Of a stretch of DNA of 55,405 nucleotides, positions 8,059-17,680 are shown piece by piece (the stretch's first letter is position 1; every line of letters starts with the position of its first letter). The position numbers were made by a program, and so were the translations under genes. The DNA lies in the NCBI GenBank assembly GCA_025359985.1, contig JANYDB010000045.1:1-55405 (forward strand). Direction: 5' to 3'. The notes beneath the pieces were generated by a model that saw only the letters and a program-made list of their open reading frames with translations, searched no databases and had not been told where the DNA came from. The stretch comes from Burkholderiales bacterium (GTDB lineage Bacteria; Pseudomonadota; Gammaproteobacteria; Burkholderiales; Usitatibacteraceae).

Positions 8059-8841
8059 ATGACCGACATAGTCTCCTCTGCACCCCCTGCTGTCAAAGTA
8101 AAAGTCGACAACCTACAATTTTTTTACGGCAGCTTCCAGGGCTTGAAAAATATAAATCTTGATATTCTTGAGCACAAGATCACGGCATTTATTGGCCCGT
8201 CGGGCTGTGGGAAATCGACGTTGTTGCGGACCTTCAATCGTATGTACGATTTGTATCCCGGCCAACGCGCTGAGGGCAGGATCATGATGAACGGAAAAAA
8301 TGTGCTCGACAAAGGCCAGGATTTAAATTTGTTGCGCGCCAAGGTCGGCATGGTGTTTCAGAAACCCACGCCTTTCCCGATGTCGATTTACGACAACATC
8401 GCGTTTGGTGTGAAGCTTTATGAAAATTTATCCAAAGCAGAAATGGATGAGCGCGTTGAATGGGCCTTGAATAAAGCGGCCATCTGGACTGAAGCAAAAG
8501 ACAAACTCAAACAGAGCGGTTTGTCGCTATCGGGCGGACAGCAGCAACGCTTATGTATCGCGCGCGCGGTGGCAGTAAAGCCCGAGGTGGTGTTGCTGGA
8601 TGAGCCAACATCAGCACTTGATCCGATTTCGACTGCCAAGGTTGAAGAGCTTTTGCATGAACTGAAAGAGGATTACACCATCGCCATCGTCACTCATAAT
8701 ATGCAACAGGCTGCTCGTGTGTCTGATTACACGGCCTATATGTACCTGGGTGAATTGATGGAATATGGTGTGACCGATGAGATTTTTATCAAACCCAAAC
8801 GCAAGGAAACAGAGGATTACATCACCGGACGATTCGGCTGA
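8059..8841 (+). CDS. pstB: Phosphate ABC transporter ATPase PstB
   Basis: This 260-residue ATPase drives PstCA. Walker A is GPSGCGKST, the signature is [14 protein letters not shown], Walker B is [13 protein letters not shown] and the H-loop is IVTHNMQQ. An in-frame ATG at 7990 lies inside pstA and would add a 23-residue tail not seen in the family, so ATG 8059 is preferred although its ribosome binding site (ATGGAAAA) is weak. A strong terminator follows at 8872-8901, so the operon ends here without phoU. Confidence 0.95.
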   Translation: MTDIVSSAPPAVKVKVDNLQFFYGSFQGLKNINLDILEHKITAFIGPSGCGKSTLLRTFNRMYDLYPGQRAEGRIMMNGKNVLDKGQDLNLLRAKVGMVFQKPTPFPMSIYDNIAFGVKLYENLSKAEMDERVEWALNKAAIWTEAKDKLKQSGLSLSGGQQQRLCIARAVAVKPEVVLLDEPTSALDPISTAKVEELLHELKEDYTIAIVTHNMQQAARVSDYTAYMYLGELMEYGVTDEIFIKPKRKETEDYITGRFG

Positions 8842-8871
8842 TTCTGGCAGCGAGTTGCTTGCGAATGTTAC

Positions 8872-8901
8872 AAAAAAGCCTGAATAAAATCAGGCTTTTT
8901 T
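8872..8901 (+). terminator. Rho-independent terminator of pstSCAB
   Basis: AAAAAAGCCTGA and TCAGGCTTTTTT form a perfect 12-bp stem with a six-base ATAAAA loop and a U-run. The A-run on the left arm lets it act in both directions. Confidence 0.92.
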
Positions 8902-9057
8902 GTTTCCGCAGCGGCCGTGCTGTTTCTGTTTGTATTATTTTTTTGCCCTAGCGTTCACCATCAAGTTCGCGGCTGTTTTTAATGCTGTCTCCGCCGCGCA
9001 ACATTCGGCATTTACGCTATCGATATATTTAACAGCTTCACATACCGATAGAAATTT

Positions 9058-10251
9058 ATGCCTAACCAAAAATATTTTAAATGCTGTATTTATCTTTTGA
9101 CCTGCGCATCAGCTCGCAACATTTTATCCGCCTTGCTACTACCCGTTTTTTTGTTATCTACCGCAATTGTAAACGTCTGGGCACAGGATATTCGAGTTGG
9201 TATTGTGACAGATCAAACCGGCATCAACAGCGATGTCAGCCGCGATTACGTCGCTGGGGCCCGCACCTACTTTGATCACATCAATTCGCTAGGCGGCATC
9301 AAGGGGCATAAAATTTCGGTGCTCGTGAAAGATGATGAAGGCAATGCCAGCAACACCGTTAAGCTGACCCGGGAGCTAATCGAAAAAGAAAAAGCCGATG
9401 TACTGTTTGGTTACATGGGGGATGAAGGATTACAGGCGCTAGCAAACGACAGTGTTTTCAAAGTATCAAAAATAACGTTATTCGCGCCACTTAGCGGCGT
9501 TGAACTCGTCAGCGGCGCAGACCATATTTATTTCGTCCGCCCGACTTACCGTGCTGAAACCAAACACATCATTCAACATTTCAGCCTGCTCGGCAACGCG
9601 AGCTTTGCGGTTATCGCCATCAATAATTCATTCGGCACCACCATCGCCAGTGAAATGGGCGCCCAGTTAAAAGCACGCGGACTTACGCTCACCAATAGCA
9701 GCGTGCTTAATGCTGATCTAAAAAATATCGACGCGATCAATCGCGAGCTCAGTCGCTTAAAGCCTCAAGTGATTGTGATTGCGGCGGATACGATTTCAAC
9801 GGCCGAGTTTTTGAAACGTTTTCGTCCGCTCAATAAAGGCGTCAACATTGTCGGATTTTCAACTGTGAACCATCGCACCTTGATCGAGCTGGCCACCCCT
9901 GATTTTGCGGCTGGCGCGATGCTCACCCAGGTCGTGCCGCATCCTGATGCCAATACCACCAAGCTACAGTCTGAGCATCGCACCCTGATGAAAAAATATC
10001 GCGATGAGCCGCCCTCGCACGTTACGCTTGAAGGTTTCTTAGCTGCCAAGGGGCTGGTTAGAGCACTCGAACGCAGTGGCCTTGATCGAAGTGGTCGTGA
10101 TTTATCCAAGGCAAATATTGCCGCCGCATTGGCTGGCGAAAAACGTTTCGATCTTGAAGGTATGACGCTGGTGTTTACGCCGAAAAATGATCGAGGATCC
10201 AACTATGTTGATCTGACCTATTTACGCAAGAGTGGCCGCCTGATTCAATAA
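9058..10251 (+). CDS. ABC transporter substrate-binding protein, LivJ/amino-acid type
   Basis: This 397-residue protein has an N-terminal membrane or signal segment (about residues 20-42, ending NVWA before QDIRVGIV). The rest is a type 1 periplasmic-binding fold: DIRVGIVTDQTG opening, GIKGHKISVLVKDDEGN, a YFVRPTY hinge region, then a second lobe. Related proteins carry branched-chain amino acids, amides or urea to Liv-type permeases. No permease or ATPase gene is adjacent, so it is an orphan binding protein and may serve a sensor or a distant transporter. ATG 9058 has no clear ribosome binding site. Confidence 0.8.
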   Translation: MPNQKYFKCCIYLLTCASARNILSALLLPVFLLSTAIVNVWAQDIRVGIVTDQTGINSDVSRDYVAGARTYFDHINSLGGIKGHKISVLVKDDEGNASNTVKLTRELIEKEKADVLFGYMGDEGLQALANDSVFKVSKITLFAPLSGVELVSGADHIYFVRPTYRAETKHIIQHFSLLGNASFAVIAINNSFGTTIASEMGAQLKARGLTLTNSSVLNADLKNIDAINRELSRLKPQVIVIAADTISTAEFLKRFRPLNKGVNIVGFSTVNHRTLIELATPDFAAGAMLTQVVPHPDANTTKLQSEHRTLMKKYRDEPPSHVTLEGFLAAKGLVRALERSGLDRSGRDLSKANIAAALAGEKRFDLEGMTLVFTPKNDRGSNYVDLTYLRKSGRLIQ

Positions 10252-10307
10252 CCAAGCATTCGTATTTTAAAGCGATCTAACAGCGGATCAAATAATGCTG
10301 ACCACGT

Positions 10308-11066
10308 TTAGTTGCTTTTCCGCAATCGGCTATTTATATCGTCGAAAATCGGCATAATCGCCAGCAATAACACCAGCGCTGCCAGTGGAATTGTAAAACC
10401 AAATCCTACATACTTAAAACCCAACGCCCCGATCACACCGCCCGAAAAAAACAGCGCGACCAGCGACGCCAGAATTCTAATTTTCTTTTTATCCGCAATC
10501 ACTTTCTGTGCTGCCTGCGGGTGACGGGCGAGATTCCAGTAAAACAATTTACCCAATTCAATACCCATATCGGTGATCAATCCGGTAACGTGCGTAGTGC
10601 GTATTTCTGCGCTGGATATTTTGGTGATGAGGGCATTTTGCAAACCCATGATGAAGCACAGCAACATCACCGTCATCGACACAAACAGGCCCATGTGAAT
10701 ATTCAAATTGGCCCCGGCGATCCCAAAACAAAGCAATAAAATGGATTCAACGAGCAACGGCAATGCATACACACTATTGAGCAATTGACGACGGCCCCAA
10801 TTGACCAGGATAGCGGTGCACGCGGCACCACCCAGAAATGACAACAGCGCACCCACACCAGCCAGCGCAATATGGCTATTGCCGATAGCCATATTGTCTG
10901 CAATGGAGGCGACAACACCCGACATGTGCGAGGTGTATTGCGCTACTGCTAAAAATCCACCCGCATTGACCGCGCCCGCAACAAAAATTAGATACCGTGC
11001 CAACGCAAGATCGTAATTTTGCTTACGCGTTTGACCTGAAATTTTTCTGAGATAGTTAACCGGCAT
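10308..11066 (-). CDS. YoaK/DUF1275 family membrane protein
   Basis: This 252-residue integral membrane protein has about six hydrophobic helices. The N-terminal signature of DUF1275 is present (FVAGAVNAGGFLAVAQYTSH, then MSGVVASIADNMA), as is the central FIMGLQNALITKIS followed by RTTHVTGLITDMGIELG. The family is widespread but its function is not established; transport has been suggested. It is convergent with the binding-protein gene and divergent from the MFS gene. Confidence 0.85.
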   Translation of the reverse strand: MPVNYLRKISGQTRKQNYDLALARYLIFVAGAVNAGGFLAVAQYTSHMSGVVASIADNMAIGNSHIALAGVGALLSFLGGAACTAILVNWGRRQLLNSVYALPLLVESILLLCFGIAGANLNIHMGLFVSMTVMLLCFIMGLQNALITKISSAEIRTTHVTGLITDMGIELGKLFYWNLARHPQAAQKVIADKKKIRILASLVALFFSGGVIGALGFKYVGFGFTIPLAALVLLLAIMPIFDDINSRLRKSN

Positions 11067-11389
11067 GTTTAATCAGCAAAAGTGATGCCGCAGAGTTTGA
11101 GATTGATAGTTCAAGATGTATCAATTTCAGTTTAGCCGTAAATACCAAGGGCCAGATAATAAAGGCCGGGGAACAGAGCACACATAATATTAAATCCAGC
11201 ACCATACACGCGTCGCGCAACACACTATTTAAAAAATTAGGCTCTATTATTGAAGGGCATCTACAAGCATTTTTGCCTCAAACAGCGCTCTATAGCTAGA
11301 ATTTGGTCTTAAATTATTTTATCAAGCATCATTGATGCTTGCTTCATTCCCCATACATCTTCGTCTTTCCACCGCGTATTATTTAGTCC
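11067..11389. other. Divergent spacer with one copy of the 66-bp repeat
   Basis: This 323-base spacer lies between the divergent YoaK and MFS genes. It contains repeat copy G (11239-11304). Nothing else was recognised; a short inverted repeat (CAAGCATCATTGATGCTTG, 11321-11339) near the MFS start could be an operator. Confidence 0.5.
11239..11304 (+). repeat. 66-bp palindromic repeat, copy G
   Basis: It aligns without gaps to the other copies, best to copy A (reverse orientation) over the left arm: CTCTATTATTGAAGGG here against CTCTAGTATTGACGGG there. The central ATTTTTGCCT and the terminal GAATTT sit at the same offsets as in copies B and C. It lies in a divergent promoter region. Confidence 0.5.
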
Positions 11390-12712
11390 ATGACTTCTGC
11401 TCTTAACCCTCACGTCAAAAAACGCGAAGTATTCGCCTGGGCCATGTACGATTTTGCCAACTCGGGCTACACCACTGTTGTCCTCACCGCCGTCTTCAAT
11501 GCGTACTTCGTCTCCGTTATTGCTGCGGGCGCCGAATGGGCGACCTTTGCCTGGACGGCAACACTAGCCGTGTCGTACATCGCTGTGATGATCGCCGGGC
11601 CGCTTGTCGGCGCCTATGCGGATCAGCACGCCGCTAAAAAACGCGTGCTACTGATAGCCACCATCGGCTGTGTGATCACCACCGCCCTGCTTTATTTCAC
11701 CGGGCCCGGCTCGATGCTACTGGCGATTAGCTGCATCATTGTTTCAAACTTTTGCTACGCCATCGGCGAAAATATCACCGCGGCTTTTTTACCCGAGCTG
11801 GCCAAACCGGAAGCATTAGGCAAAGTTTCAGGCTGGGGCTGGGCATGGGGCTATGTAGGCGGCTTAGTGGCGCTGGGACTTTGTCTGTTATGGATGATGG
11901 GCGCTGGCGCACGCGGTCAAAGCACCTCGGACGCGGTGGCATTTACGATGGTGATTACCGCCATTGTCTACGCCTTGGGTGCAACGGTTACTTTTATCTG
12001 GCTGAAAGAGCGCGCGGTGGCCGCACCCGCACTTGCCAATGCCGAAGCCAATACCAAAGCCAACACCACAGCCAACACCACAGCCAAAGTAGAATCATCA
12101 ATCACCCGACTCATACGCCGCGCACGAGAAGCGTCGCGCTATCGCGATCTGCTGCTGGTATTTTTATGCGGCACATTTTATCAGGCAGGCGTATCTACCG
12201 TGGTGACGCTGGCCGCCATTTACGCACAGGAAGTCATGGGTTTTAAAACGCAGGACACTTTGATTCTGGTACTGGTCGTCAACATTACCGCGTGCATTGG
12301 CGCATTCGGCTTCGGTTATATGCAGGATCTGATCGGTAAAAAACGCGCGCTCGCGATCACGCTGGTGGGCTGGATGGCGATGGTGTTTTTTGCCTGGTTC
12401 GCAACCACCCCGGGGTTGTTCTGGATTGCGGCTAATTTAGCCGGCGTTTGCATGGGCTCCAGCCAGTCTGCGGGCCGGGCACTGGTGGCCTATTTTTCAC
12501 CCGCCGAACGCGCCGGCGAGTTCTTTGGGCTGTGGGGTGTCGCAACGCGGCTAGCCGCCGTGCTGGGGCCACTTACCTATGGCGTCGTCACCTGGATCAC
12601 CGATAACAATCACCGACTGGCAATGCTGATCACTGGCGTGTTTTTTTTATTGGCGCTGGCAGTGTTGATGCAGGTGAATGAGCAAAGAGGGCGGGCGGCG
12701 GTGGCTGCATAG
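11390..12712 (+). CDS. MFS transporter, UMF1/Atg22-like
   Basis: This 440-residue transporter has about twelve membrane helices. The opening VFAWAMYDFANSGYTTVVLT is the hallmark of the UMF1 (Atg22-like) MFS family, and SGWGWAWGYVGGL is a second family motif. The substrate is unknown; the yeast relative exports vacuolar amino acids. The central cytoplasmic loop carries a low-complexity repeat (NTKANTTANTTA at about residues 221-232) from a tandem GCCAACACCACA DNA repeat, probably a slippage tract. No operon partners are evident; glnS follows about 96 bases downstream. Confidence 0.88.
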   Translation: MTSALNPHVKKREVFAWAMYDFANSGYTTVVLTAVFNAYFVSVIAAGAEWATFAWTATLAVSYIAVMIAGPLVGAYADQHAAKKRVLLIATIGCVITTALLYFTGPGSMLLAISCIIVSNFCYAIGENITAAFLPELAKPEALGKVSGWGWAWGYVGGLVALGLCLLWMMGAGARGQSTSDAVAFTMVITAIVYALGATVTFIWLKERAVAAPALANAEANTKANTTANTTAKVESSITRLIRRAREASRYRDLLLVFLCGTFYQAGVSTVVTLAAIYAQEVMGFKTQDTLILVLVVNITACIGAFGFGYMQDLIGKKRALAITLVGWMAMVFFAWFATTPGLFWIAANLAGVCMGSSQSAGRALVAYFSPAERAGEFFGLWGVATRLAAVLGPLTYGVVTWITDNNHRLAMLITGVFFLLALAVLMQVNEQRGRAAVAA

Positions 12713-12808
12713 TGCAACCGCTGCTAATGAAACAACAGAAATCATGGCTGCATTCGCATTCGCCTACAGCGTGTGCGAAAATCATGGTTTACGCCTTTAA
12801 AAAGCATC

Positions 12809-14614
12809 ATGAGCAATCCCACTGAGACAAACCCCGCTGCTGCCTCGACTGATGGCGCGCACCTAACCAACTTCATCCGCAATATTATTGATGATGACCT
12901 GGCCCAGTATAAATACGACAGCCGCACATGGAGTGGCACACCCGGGCCTGCCGCTGCACAGGCGAATGCAGCCGTTGATCCTGCCAAAATTCGCACCCGC
13001 TTTCCACCAGAGCCGAATGGCTATTTGCATTTTGGCCACGCGAAATCGATTTTGCTGAATTTTGGATTGGCTGAAACTTATGGTGGTGTCTGCCATTTGC
13101 GGTTTGATGACACCAATCCTGAAAAAGAAGATCAGGAATATGTGGATTCCATTATCGACTCTGTTCACTGGCTAGGCTGCGATTATCAATCATTCGGACG
13201 CGAACATCTTTATTATGCGAGCGATTATTTTGATTATTTTTATGCCTTTGCCGAAACCTTGATCGAACATAATCTGGCCTATGTTGAATCGCAATCTGCT
13301 GATGAAATGCGCACTAATCGAGGCACCCTCACCGAGCCGGGTATAGATTCGCCCTTCCGCACCCGCAGCATTGCTGAAAATTTAAAACTGTTCCGTGAAA
13401 TGCGCGCAGGCCACCATGCAGACGGCACGCATATCCTGCGCGCCAAAATTGATATGGCTTCCCCTAATATCAATCTGCGTGATCCCGCCATTTACCGCAT
13501 CAAACATGCGCATCATCATCGCACCAGCGATAAATGGTGCATCTATCCGATGTATGCCTACGCGCATCCGATTGAGGATGCGCTCGAAAATATTACGCAC
13601 TCCATCTGCACGCTTGAGTTTGCTGATCAACGGCCTTGGTATGACTGGCTGCTTGCGAAGCTGGCCGAGTTTGGCGCGGTCAATACCCCGCTGCCGCAGC
13701 AGATCGAGTTTTCCCGCCTGAACCTCACCTACATCATTACCAGCAAACGTTATCTGAAACAGCTGGTTGAACAACAGCATGTCGATGGTTGGGATGATCC
13801 GCGCATGCCGACGCTGGTGGGCGCACGCCGACGCGGATTTATGCCGGAGGGATTCAAATTATTCATACAACGTATCGGCGTCAGCAAATCGGATTCATGG
13901 ATTGACATGAGCGTGCTGGAAGACTGCCAACGCGAGGTACTGAATGTACATCAGCGCCGCATAGCTGTGTTAAATCCGGTCAAGCTCATTATTGATAATT
14001 ACCCTGCGGACATAAGCGAAGAATGTTTTCTGCCCAATCATCCGCAGCAGCCGGAACTGGGCAAGCGTGGGGTGCCGTTCTCGCGCGAGCTGTGGATTGA
14101 GCGGGAGGATTTTGAAGAGACACCGCCGAAAGGCTACTTCCGTTTATTTCCCGGCAATAAGGTGCGCCTGCGGTATGGCTTTGTGATCAAATGCAGCGGC
14201 TGCGACAAAGATGCGGCGGGCAACGTGACCGCCGTCCACGCCGAATATTTCCCCGATTCAAAATCAGGTACGCCGGGCTCAGACACCTACAAGGTAAAAG
14301 GCAATATTCATTGGGTATCGGTCAAACATGCCTATGCATGCGAGGTACGATTATTTGATCGCCTGTTCAAGGTGCCCTACCCTGGCCGCGGGTCTGAAAA
14401 ATCAGAAAATTTTCTACTTGATCTGAACCCGGATGCGAAAAAAATCATTACCGCCCATCTGGAACCCTCATTAAAAGAGGTTCAAGCCGAAGCCTGTTTT
14501 CAATTTGAGCGGCACGGTTATTTTGTGGCAGACCGCGTCGATTCGGCGCCGGGCAAACCGGTTTTTAATCGCGTTGTCACGTTGCGCGATAGCTGGGCAA
14601 GTGCGCACAAATAA
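12809..14614 (+). CDS. glnS: Glutaminyl-tRNA synthetase GlnS
   Basis: This class I aminoacyl-tRNA synthetase of 601 residues charges tRNA-Gln. The HIGH motif appears as PPEPNGYLHFGHAKS and the KMSKS-equivalent loop as YIITSKRYL. WDDPRMPTLVGARRRG and the C-terminal beta-barrels (VNFNR-like PVFNRVVTLRDSW) match the family. ATG 12809 (MSNPTETN) gives a short low-complexity N-terminus followed by the conserved TNFIRNIIDDDL. A GTG at 12773 in the same frame would add 12 residues and is less likely. The presence of GlnS fits Beta- or Gammaproteobacteria. Confidence 0.95.
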   Translation: MSNPTETNPAAASTDGAHLTNFIRNIIDDDLAQYKYDSRTWSGTPGPAAAQANAAVDPAKIRTRFPPEPNGYLHFGHAKSILLNFGLAETYGGVCHLRFDDTNPEKEDQEYVDSIIDSVHWLGCDYQSFGREHLYYASDYFDYFYAFAETLIEHNLAYVESQSADEMRTNRGTLTEPGIDSPFRTRSIAENLKLFREMRAGHHADGTHILRAKIDMASPNINLRDPAIYRIKHAHHHRTSDKWCIYPMYAYAHPIEDALENITHSICTLEFADQRPWYDWLLAKLAEFGAVNTPLPQQIEFSRLNLTYIITSKRYLKQLVEQQHVDGWDDPRMPTLVGARRRGFMPEGFKLFIQRIGVSKSDSWIDMSVLEDCQREVLNVHQRRIAVLNPVKLIIDNYPADISEECFLPNHPQQPELGKRGVPFSRELWIEREDFEETPPKGYFRLFPGNKVRLRYGFVIKCSGCDKDAAGNVTAVHAEYFPDSKSGTPGSDTYKVKGNIHWVSVKHAYACEVRLFDRLFKVPYPGRGSEKSENFLLDLNPDAKKIITAHLEPSLKEVQAEACFQFERHGYFVADRVDSAPGKPVFNRVVTLRDSWASAHK

Positions 14615-14672
14615 GCATCGGTTGATGCTAGTTTTCTCTTTTACCTTTTACCTTTTAACAATGGGAGTTGCG

Positions 14673-16673
14673 ATGCTACTGAAAGTGCGCATTGTTTTAT
14701 GGCTTGTATTGATCGTATTGAGCGGCAGCATCACCTCTGCCTCTGCCTTTACCTCTATTTCGGCCTCCGCCTCCGTGTATACCCAAGCCGCAGCGGATGC
14801 GCCGGCAGCATACAACCTGAAAGAGCATTACACCAAGTATGAATACAAGGTGCCAATGCGCGATGGCAAAACCCTTTTTACCGCTGTCTACGCACCAAAA
14901 GATGGATCAAAAACCTATCCCTTCCTGATGGTGCGCACGCCCTATAGCGTGGCCCCGTATGGGGTAGATAAGTACCGTGAAAAGCTCGGCCCTTCGCTGG
15001 ACTTTGACAAGGCGGGTTATATATTTGTGTATCAGGATGTGCGTGGCCGCAACATGTCGGAAGGTAAATTCATCGACATGACACCGCATCAAATGAATAA
15101 AAAATCCAACACCGATATCGATGAAAGCACCGACATGTTCGATTCAGCCGAATGGCTGCTTAAAAATGTTTCGAATAACAACGGCAGGATCGGTCTCTGG
15201 GGCATTTCCTATCCGGGTTTTTATGTAGCGGCCAGCATCATCGATTCACACCCCGCGATCAAGGCCGCTTCGCCTCAGGCGCCGGTAACCGATATGTATA
15301 TGAACGATGATTCATATCACGGTGGTGCATTTATGCTGGCGGCTAATTTCGGTTTTTACACCAGCTTCAAGCAGCAAGCAAACCCTATCGTCGCACCCAA
15401 AAAAGGGGATGCCTTTGAATACGGCACCGAAGATGGCTATGAGTTTTATCTGAAGCATGGCACGTTGGCCAAGCTCGATAAGCTGATCGATAAGCCTGAA
15501 TATTTCATGTGGAAAAATAATTGGCAAAATGATCGTTACGATGATTTCTGGAAAAGCCGCAATATCGCCAACCATTTAAAAAATATTAAAACCGCGGTGC
15601 TGACGGTCGGCGGTTTTTTTGATGCCGAAGACCCGCAGGGCCCGCTGACGACCTACCGCATGATTGAAAAAAATAACCCCGGCATTTATAACGGCCTGGT
15701 GATGGGCCCGTGGGTGCATGGCGGCTGGGCGCGGGTAGATGGTGAATATATCGGCATGGTCAGCTTTGCAGCCAAGACCAGTGAATATTTCCAGAAAAAT
15801 ATTGCATTCCCGTTCTTTGAAAAGAACCTGAAAGAAAAACCCGACGCAAAAATTGCGGACATTAAACTGGCTAAAGCCAATGTGTTTGAATCGGGCACTA
15901 ATATCTGGCGGCAATTCTCAACTTGGCCGCCCGCGCAAGTACGTGCGACTACGCTGTATTTTCAGGATGGCGGTAAGCTCGCCTTCAATGCGCCCGCCAT
16001 CTCTGAGCCCGTGTTTGATACTTATGTGAGCGACCCTGCCAAGCCGGTGCCTTTTATTAACTACACCGCTATCAGCGTGCCGCAGGAATACATGGTCGGT
16101 GACCAGCGTTTCGCCAGCACCCGCACTGATGTATTGACTTATCAAACTGAAATTCTGGAAACCGACATCACGATTGCGGGGCCGATTTCACCCCAATTAT
16201 TTGTCTCCACCTCAGGCACCGACAGTGATTGGGTGGTGAAGCTGATTGATGTTTATCCCAGCGAATTGCCGGATCAAACATTTGCTGCCAGCGCTGGAGT
16301 TACCGTGCCTCCGCGCAACGACATCGCTCCACCCAAAATTAAACTCGCCGGTTATCAGCAGCTGATTCGCGGTGAGCCGTTTCGCGGCAAGTACCGTAAT
16401 AGCTGGGAGCAGCCTGAACCGTTCCAGCCTAATCTGCCTACCGCTGTCAACTTCACTATGCCGGATGTGATGCACACTTTTCGGCGTGGCCACCGCATTA
16501 TGGTGCAGGTGCAATCATCGTGGTTCCCGCTGGCGGATCGTAACCCTCAGGTATTCATGCGCATTCCTGCGGCCATGCCGGAGGATTTTAAAGCGGCAAC
16601 GCAGCGGGTTTATCGCTCGGCGCAATTGCCGTCGGGCGTGGTGTTGCAGGTGATGCCGGGGCTTACGAAATGA
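14673..16673 (+). CDS. CocE/NonD-family secreted hydrolase
   Basis: This 666-residue protein begins with a signal peptide (MLLKVRIVLWLVLIVLSGS, then ITSASA). ATG 14673 has GGGAG six bases upstream. The X-Pro dipeptidyl-peptidase-like fold is shown by PMRDGKTLFTAVYAPKDG, the nucleophile elbow GISYPG with Ser179, Asp317 in GGFFDAEDPQGP and His349 in GPWVHGGWAR. The C-terminal jelly-roll domain starts about residue 430. Relatives hydrolyse amides or esters, such as cocaine, glutaryl-7-ACA or acyl amino acids. The true substrate cannot be read from sequence. It starts 58 bases after glnS. Confidence 0.87.
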   Translation: MLLKVRIVLWLVLIVLSGSITSASAFTSISASASVYTQAAADAPAAYNLKEHYTKYEYKVPMRDGKTLFTAVYAPKDGSKTYPFLMVRTPYSVAPYGVDKYREKLGPSLDFDKAGYIFVYQDVRGRNMSEGKFIDMTPHQMNKKSNTDIDESTDMFDSAEWLLKNVSNNNGRIGLWGISYPGFYVAASIIDSHPAIKAASPQAPVTDMYMNDDSYHGGAFMLAANFGFYTSFKQQANPIVAPKKGDAFEYGTEDGYEFYLKHGTLAKLDKLIDKPEYFMWKNNWQNDRYDDFWKSRNIANHLKNIKTAVLTVGGFFDAEDPQGPLTTYRMIEKNNPGIYNGLVMGPWVHGGWARVDGEYIGMVSFAAKTSEYFQKNIAFPFFEKNLKEKPDAKIADIKLAKANVFESGTNIWRQFSTWPPAQVRATTLYFQDGGKLAFNAPAISEPVFDTYVSDPAKPVPFINYTAISVPQEYMVGDQRFASTRTDVLTYQTEILETDITIAGPISPQLFVSTSGTDSDWVVKLIDVYPSELPDQTFAASAGVTVPPRNDIAPPKIKLAGYQQLIRGEPFRGKYRNSWEQPEPFQPNLPTAVNFTMPDVMHTFRRGHRIMVQVQSSWFPLADRNPQVFMRIPAAMPEDFKAATQRVYRSAQLPSGVVLQVMPGLTK

Positions 16674-16887
16674 AACTTGGCAACCATAAAGTAAGACCCG
16701 CAGGACGAATTGATTCCAACCGAAATTGAACCCGCACTGGGCAGCGTAACGTAGTTTGTAGACTTCATTACAACCGAACCTGAGCGCCTTTAAAAATGGC
16801 GAAAAAAGCGGGGATGAAGGCGGATCACTAAGCTGATCAGCAGCGACCGTCAGCGCGCATTAACTCAATCAAAAGTGAATATTCCGT

Positions 16888-17325
16888 ATGACTTCAAACG
16901 CCAGCGACCCCAATGAAACACCAACCCTGCCACCCACCACCGCGAGCGAGCTTAAAAGCGCCGATGGCTTTAGCCGTATCGGCAAGGCGCTGCGATATTC
17001 AGCGCAGGGACTAAACCATGCCGTGCGCTTCGAAGCGGCGTTTCGGCAGGAATTGATAATTGCGATTCCAGCTGTAATCGGGTTATGGTTTTTGCCCGTC
17101 AGCATGGTTGAAAAAATAGTGCTGTTCGGCAGTGTATGGCTGCTTCTGATTGTGGAGCTGCTCAATTCCGCGATTGAAGCTACGGTTGATCGGGTATCAA
17201 CTGAACGTCATCCCTTGTCAGGTCGCGCGAAGGATTTAGGGAGCGCTGCCGTGCTGCTTGCTGTGGTCTTAATGACGGCGTCCTGGGTGCTGATTGCAGG
17301 CCCGGTTGTATTGAAATTATTTTAA
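16888..17325 (+). CDS. dgkA: Diacylglycerol kinase DgkA
   Basis: This small membrane kinase of 145 residues phosphorylates diacylglycerol to phosphatidic acid, recycling lipid from membrane-derived glucan or LPS modification. The three helices and the active-site segments are present: GLNHAVRFEAAFRQE and VELLNSAIEATVDRVS followed by RAKDLGSAAV. It carries about 22 extra N-terminal residues, rich in Pro and Thr, compared with E. coli DgkA. ATG 16888 has no good ribosome binding site. The 214-base spacer before it contains nothing I can name beyond weak inverted repeats. Confidence 0.93.
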   Translation: MTSNASDPNETPTLPPTTASELKSADGFSRIGKALRYSAQGLNHAVRFEAAFRQELIIAIPAVIGLWFLPVSMVEKIVLFGSVWLLLIVELLNSAIEATVDRVSTERHPLSGRAKDLGSAAVLLAVVLMTASWVLIAGPVVLKLF

Positions 17326-17680
17326 AAGGCGCGCAACCATCAAAGGTGCTGACATCAAAGGGGCCGACCTCAAACGCTTGCTGCTGAAAATCGAGCATGA
17401 TGATGCGCCTGAAAGAAACCCGTTGAAGAAGCTGTGAGTGGGCTTTTTGCATGACGCAAACAATAAATAGCACATCGCAAAATCAGCCACGTTGAAATAT
17501 GCAGTCTAGCAATGGCGCGGTGTTTGAGGACATTTTTGGCTTGAAAGTGCCGCCAAATGGCGCTCTACGTTTTTTTCTGCAACAACGTAGCTTCCGGCGA
17601 CATTAAATTACGGAAGGCCGATTAAGACTCTTTCTTCGTCAATTAACAATGATGATCTGCCTCAATCAAATAGCCTCCGA
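17326..17680. other. Convergent spacer with repeat copy D
   Basis: This spacer separates the convergent dgkA and copper-oxygenase genes. Repeat copy D lies at 17502-17567, and directly after it a hairpin CTACGTT/AACGTAG (17564-17589) could terminate transcription. A frame at 17336-17437 reads IKGADIKGADLKRLLLKI without a start codon, possibly a gene scrap. Confidence 0.5.
17502..17567 (+). repeat. 66-bp palindromic repeat, copy D
   Basis: The core GACATTTTTGGCTTGAAA sits at the same offsets as in copies B and C, and the right arm GCCGCCAAATGGCG matches copy F (GCCCGCCAAATGGCG). It lies between convergent genes. Confidence 0.5.

Noticed and set aside
16750-16850. Possible ninth copy of the 66-bp repeat (GCGCCTTTAAAAATGGCG region)
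   Set aside because: Only the central hairpin matches; the arms do not align at the family offsets.
17336-17437. Frame reading IKGADIKGADLKRLLLKI after dgkA
   Set aside because: No start codon or ribosome binding site; the repeat comes from a short duplicated DNA piece.
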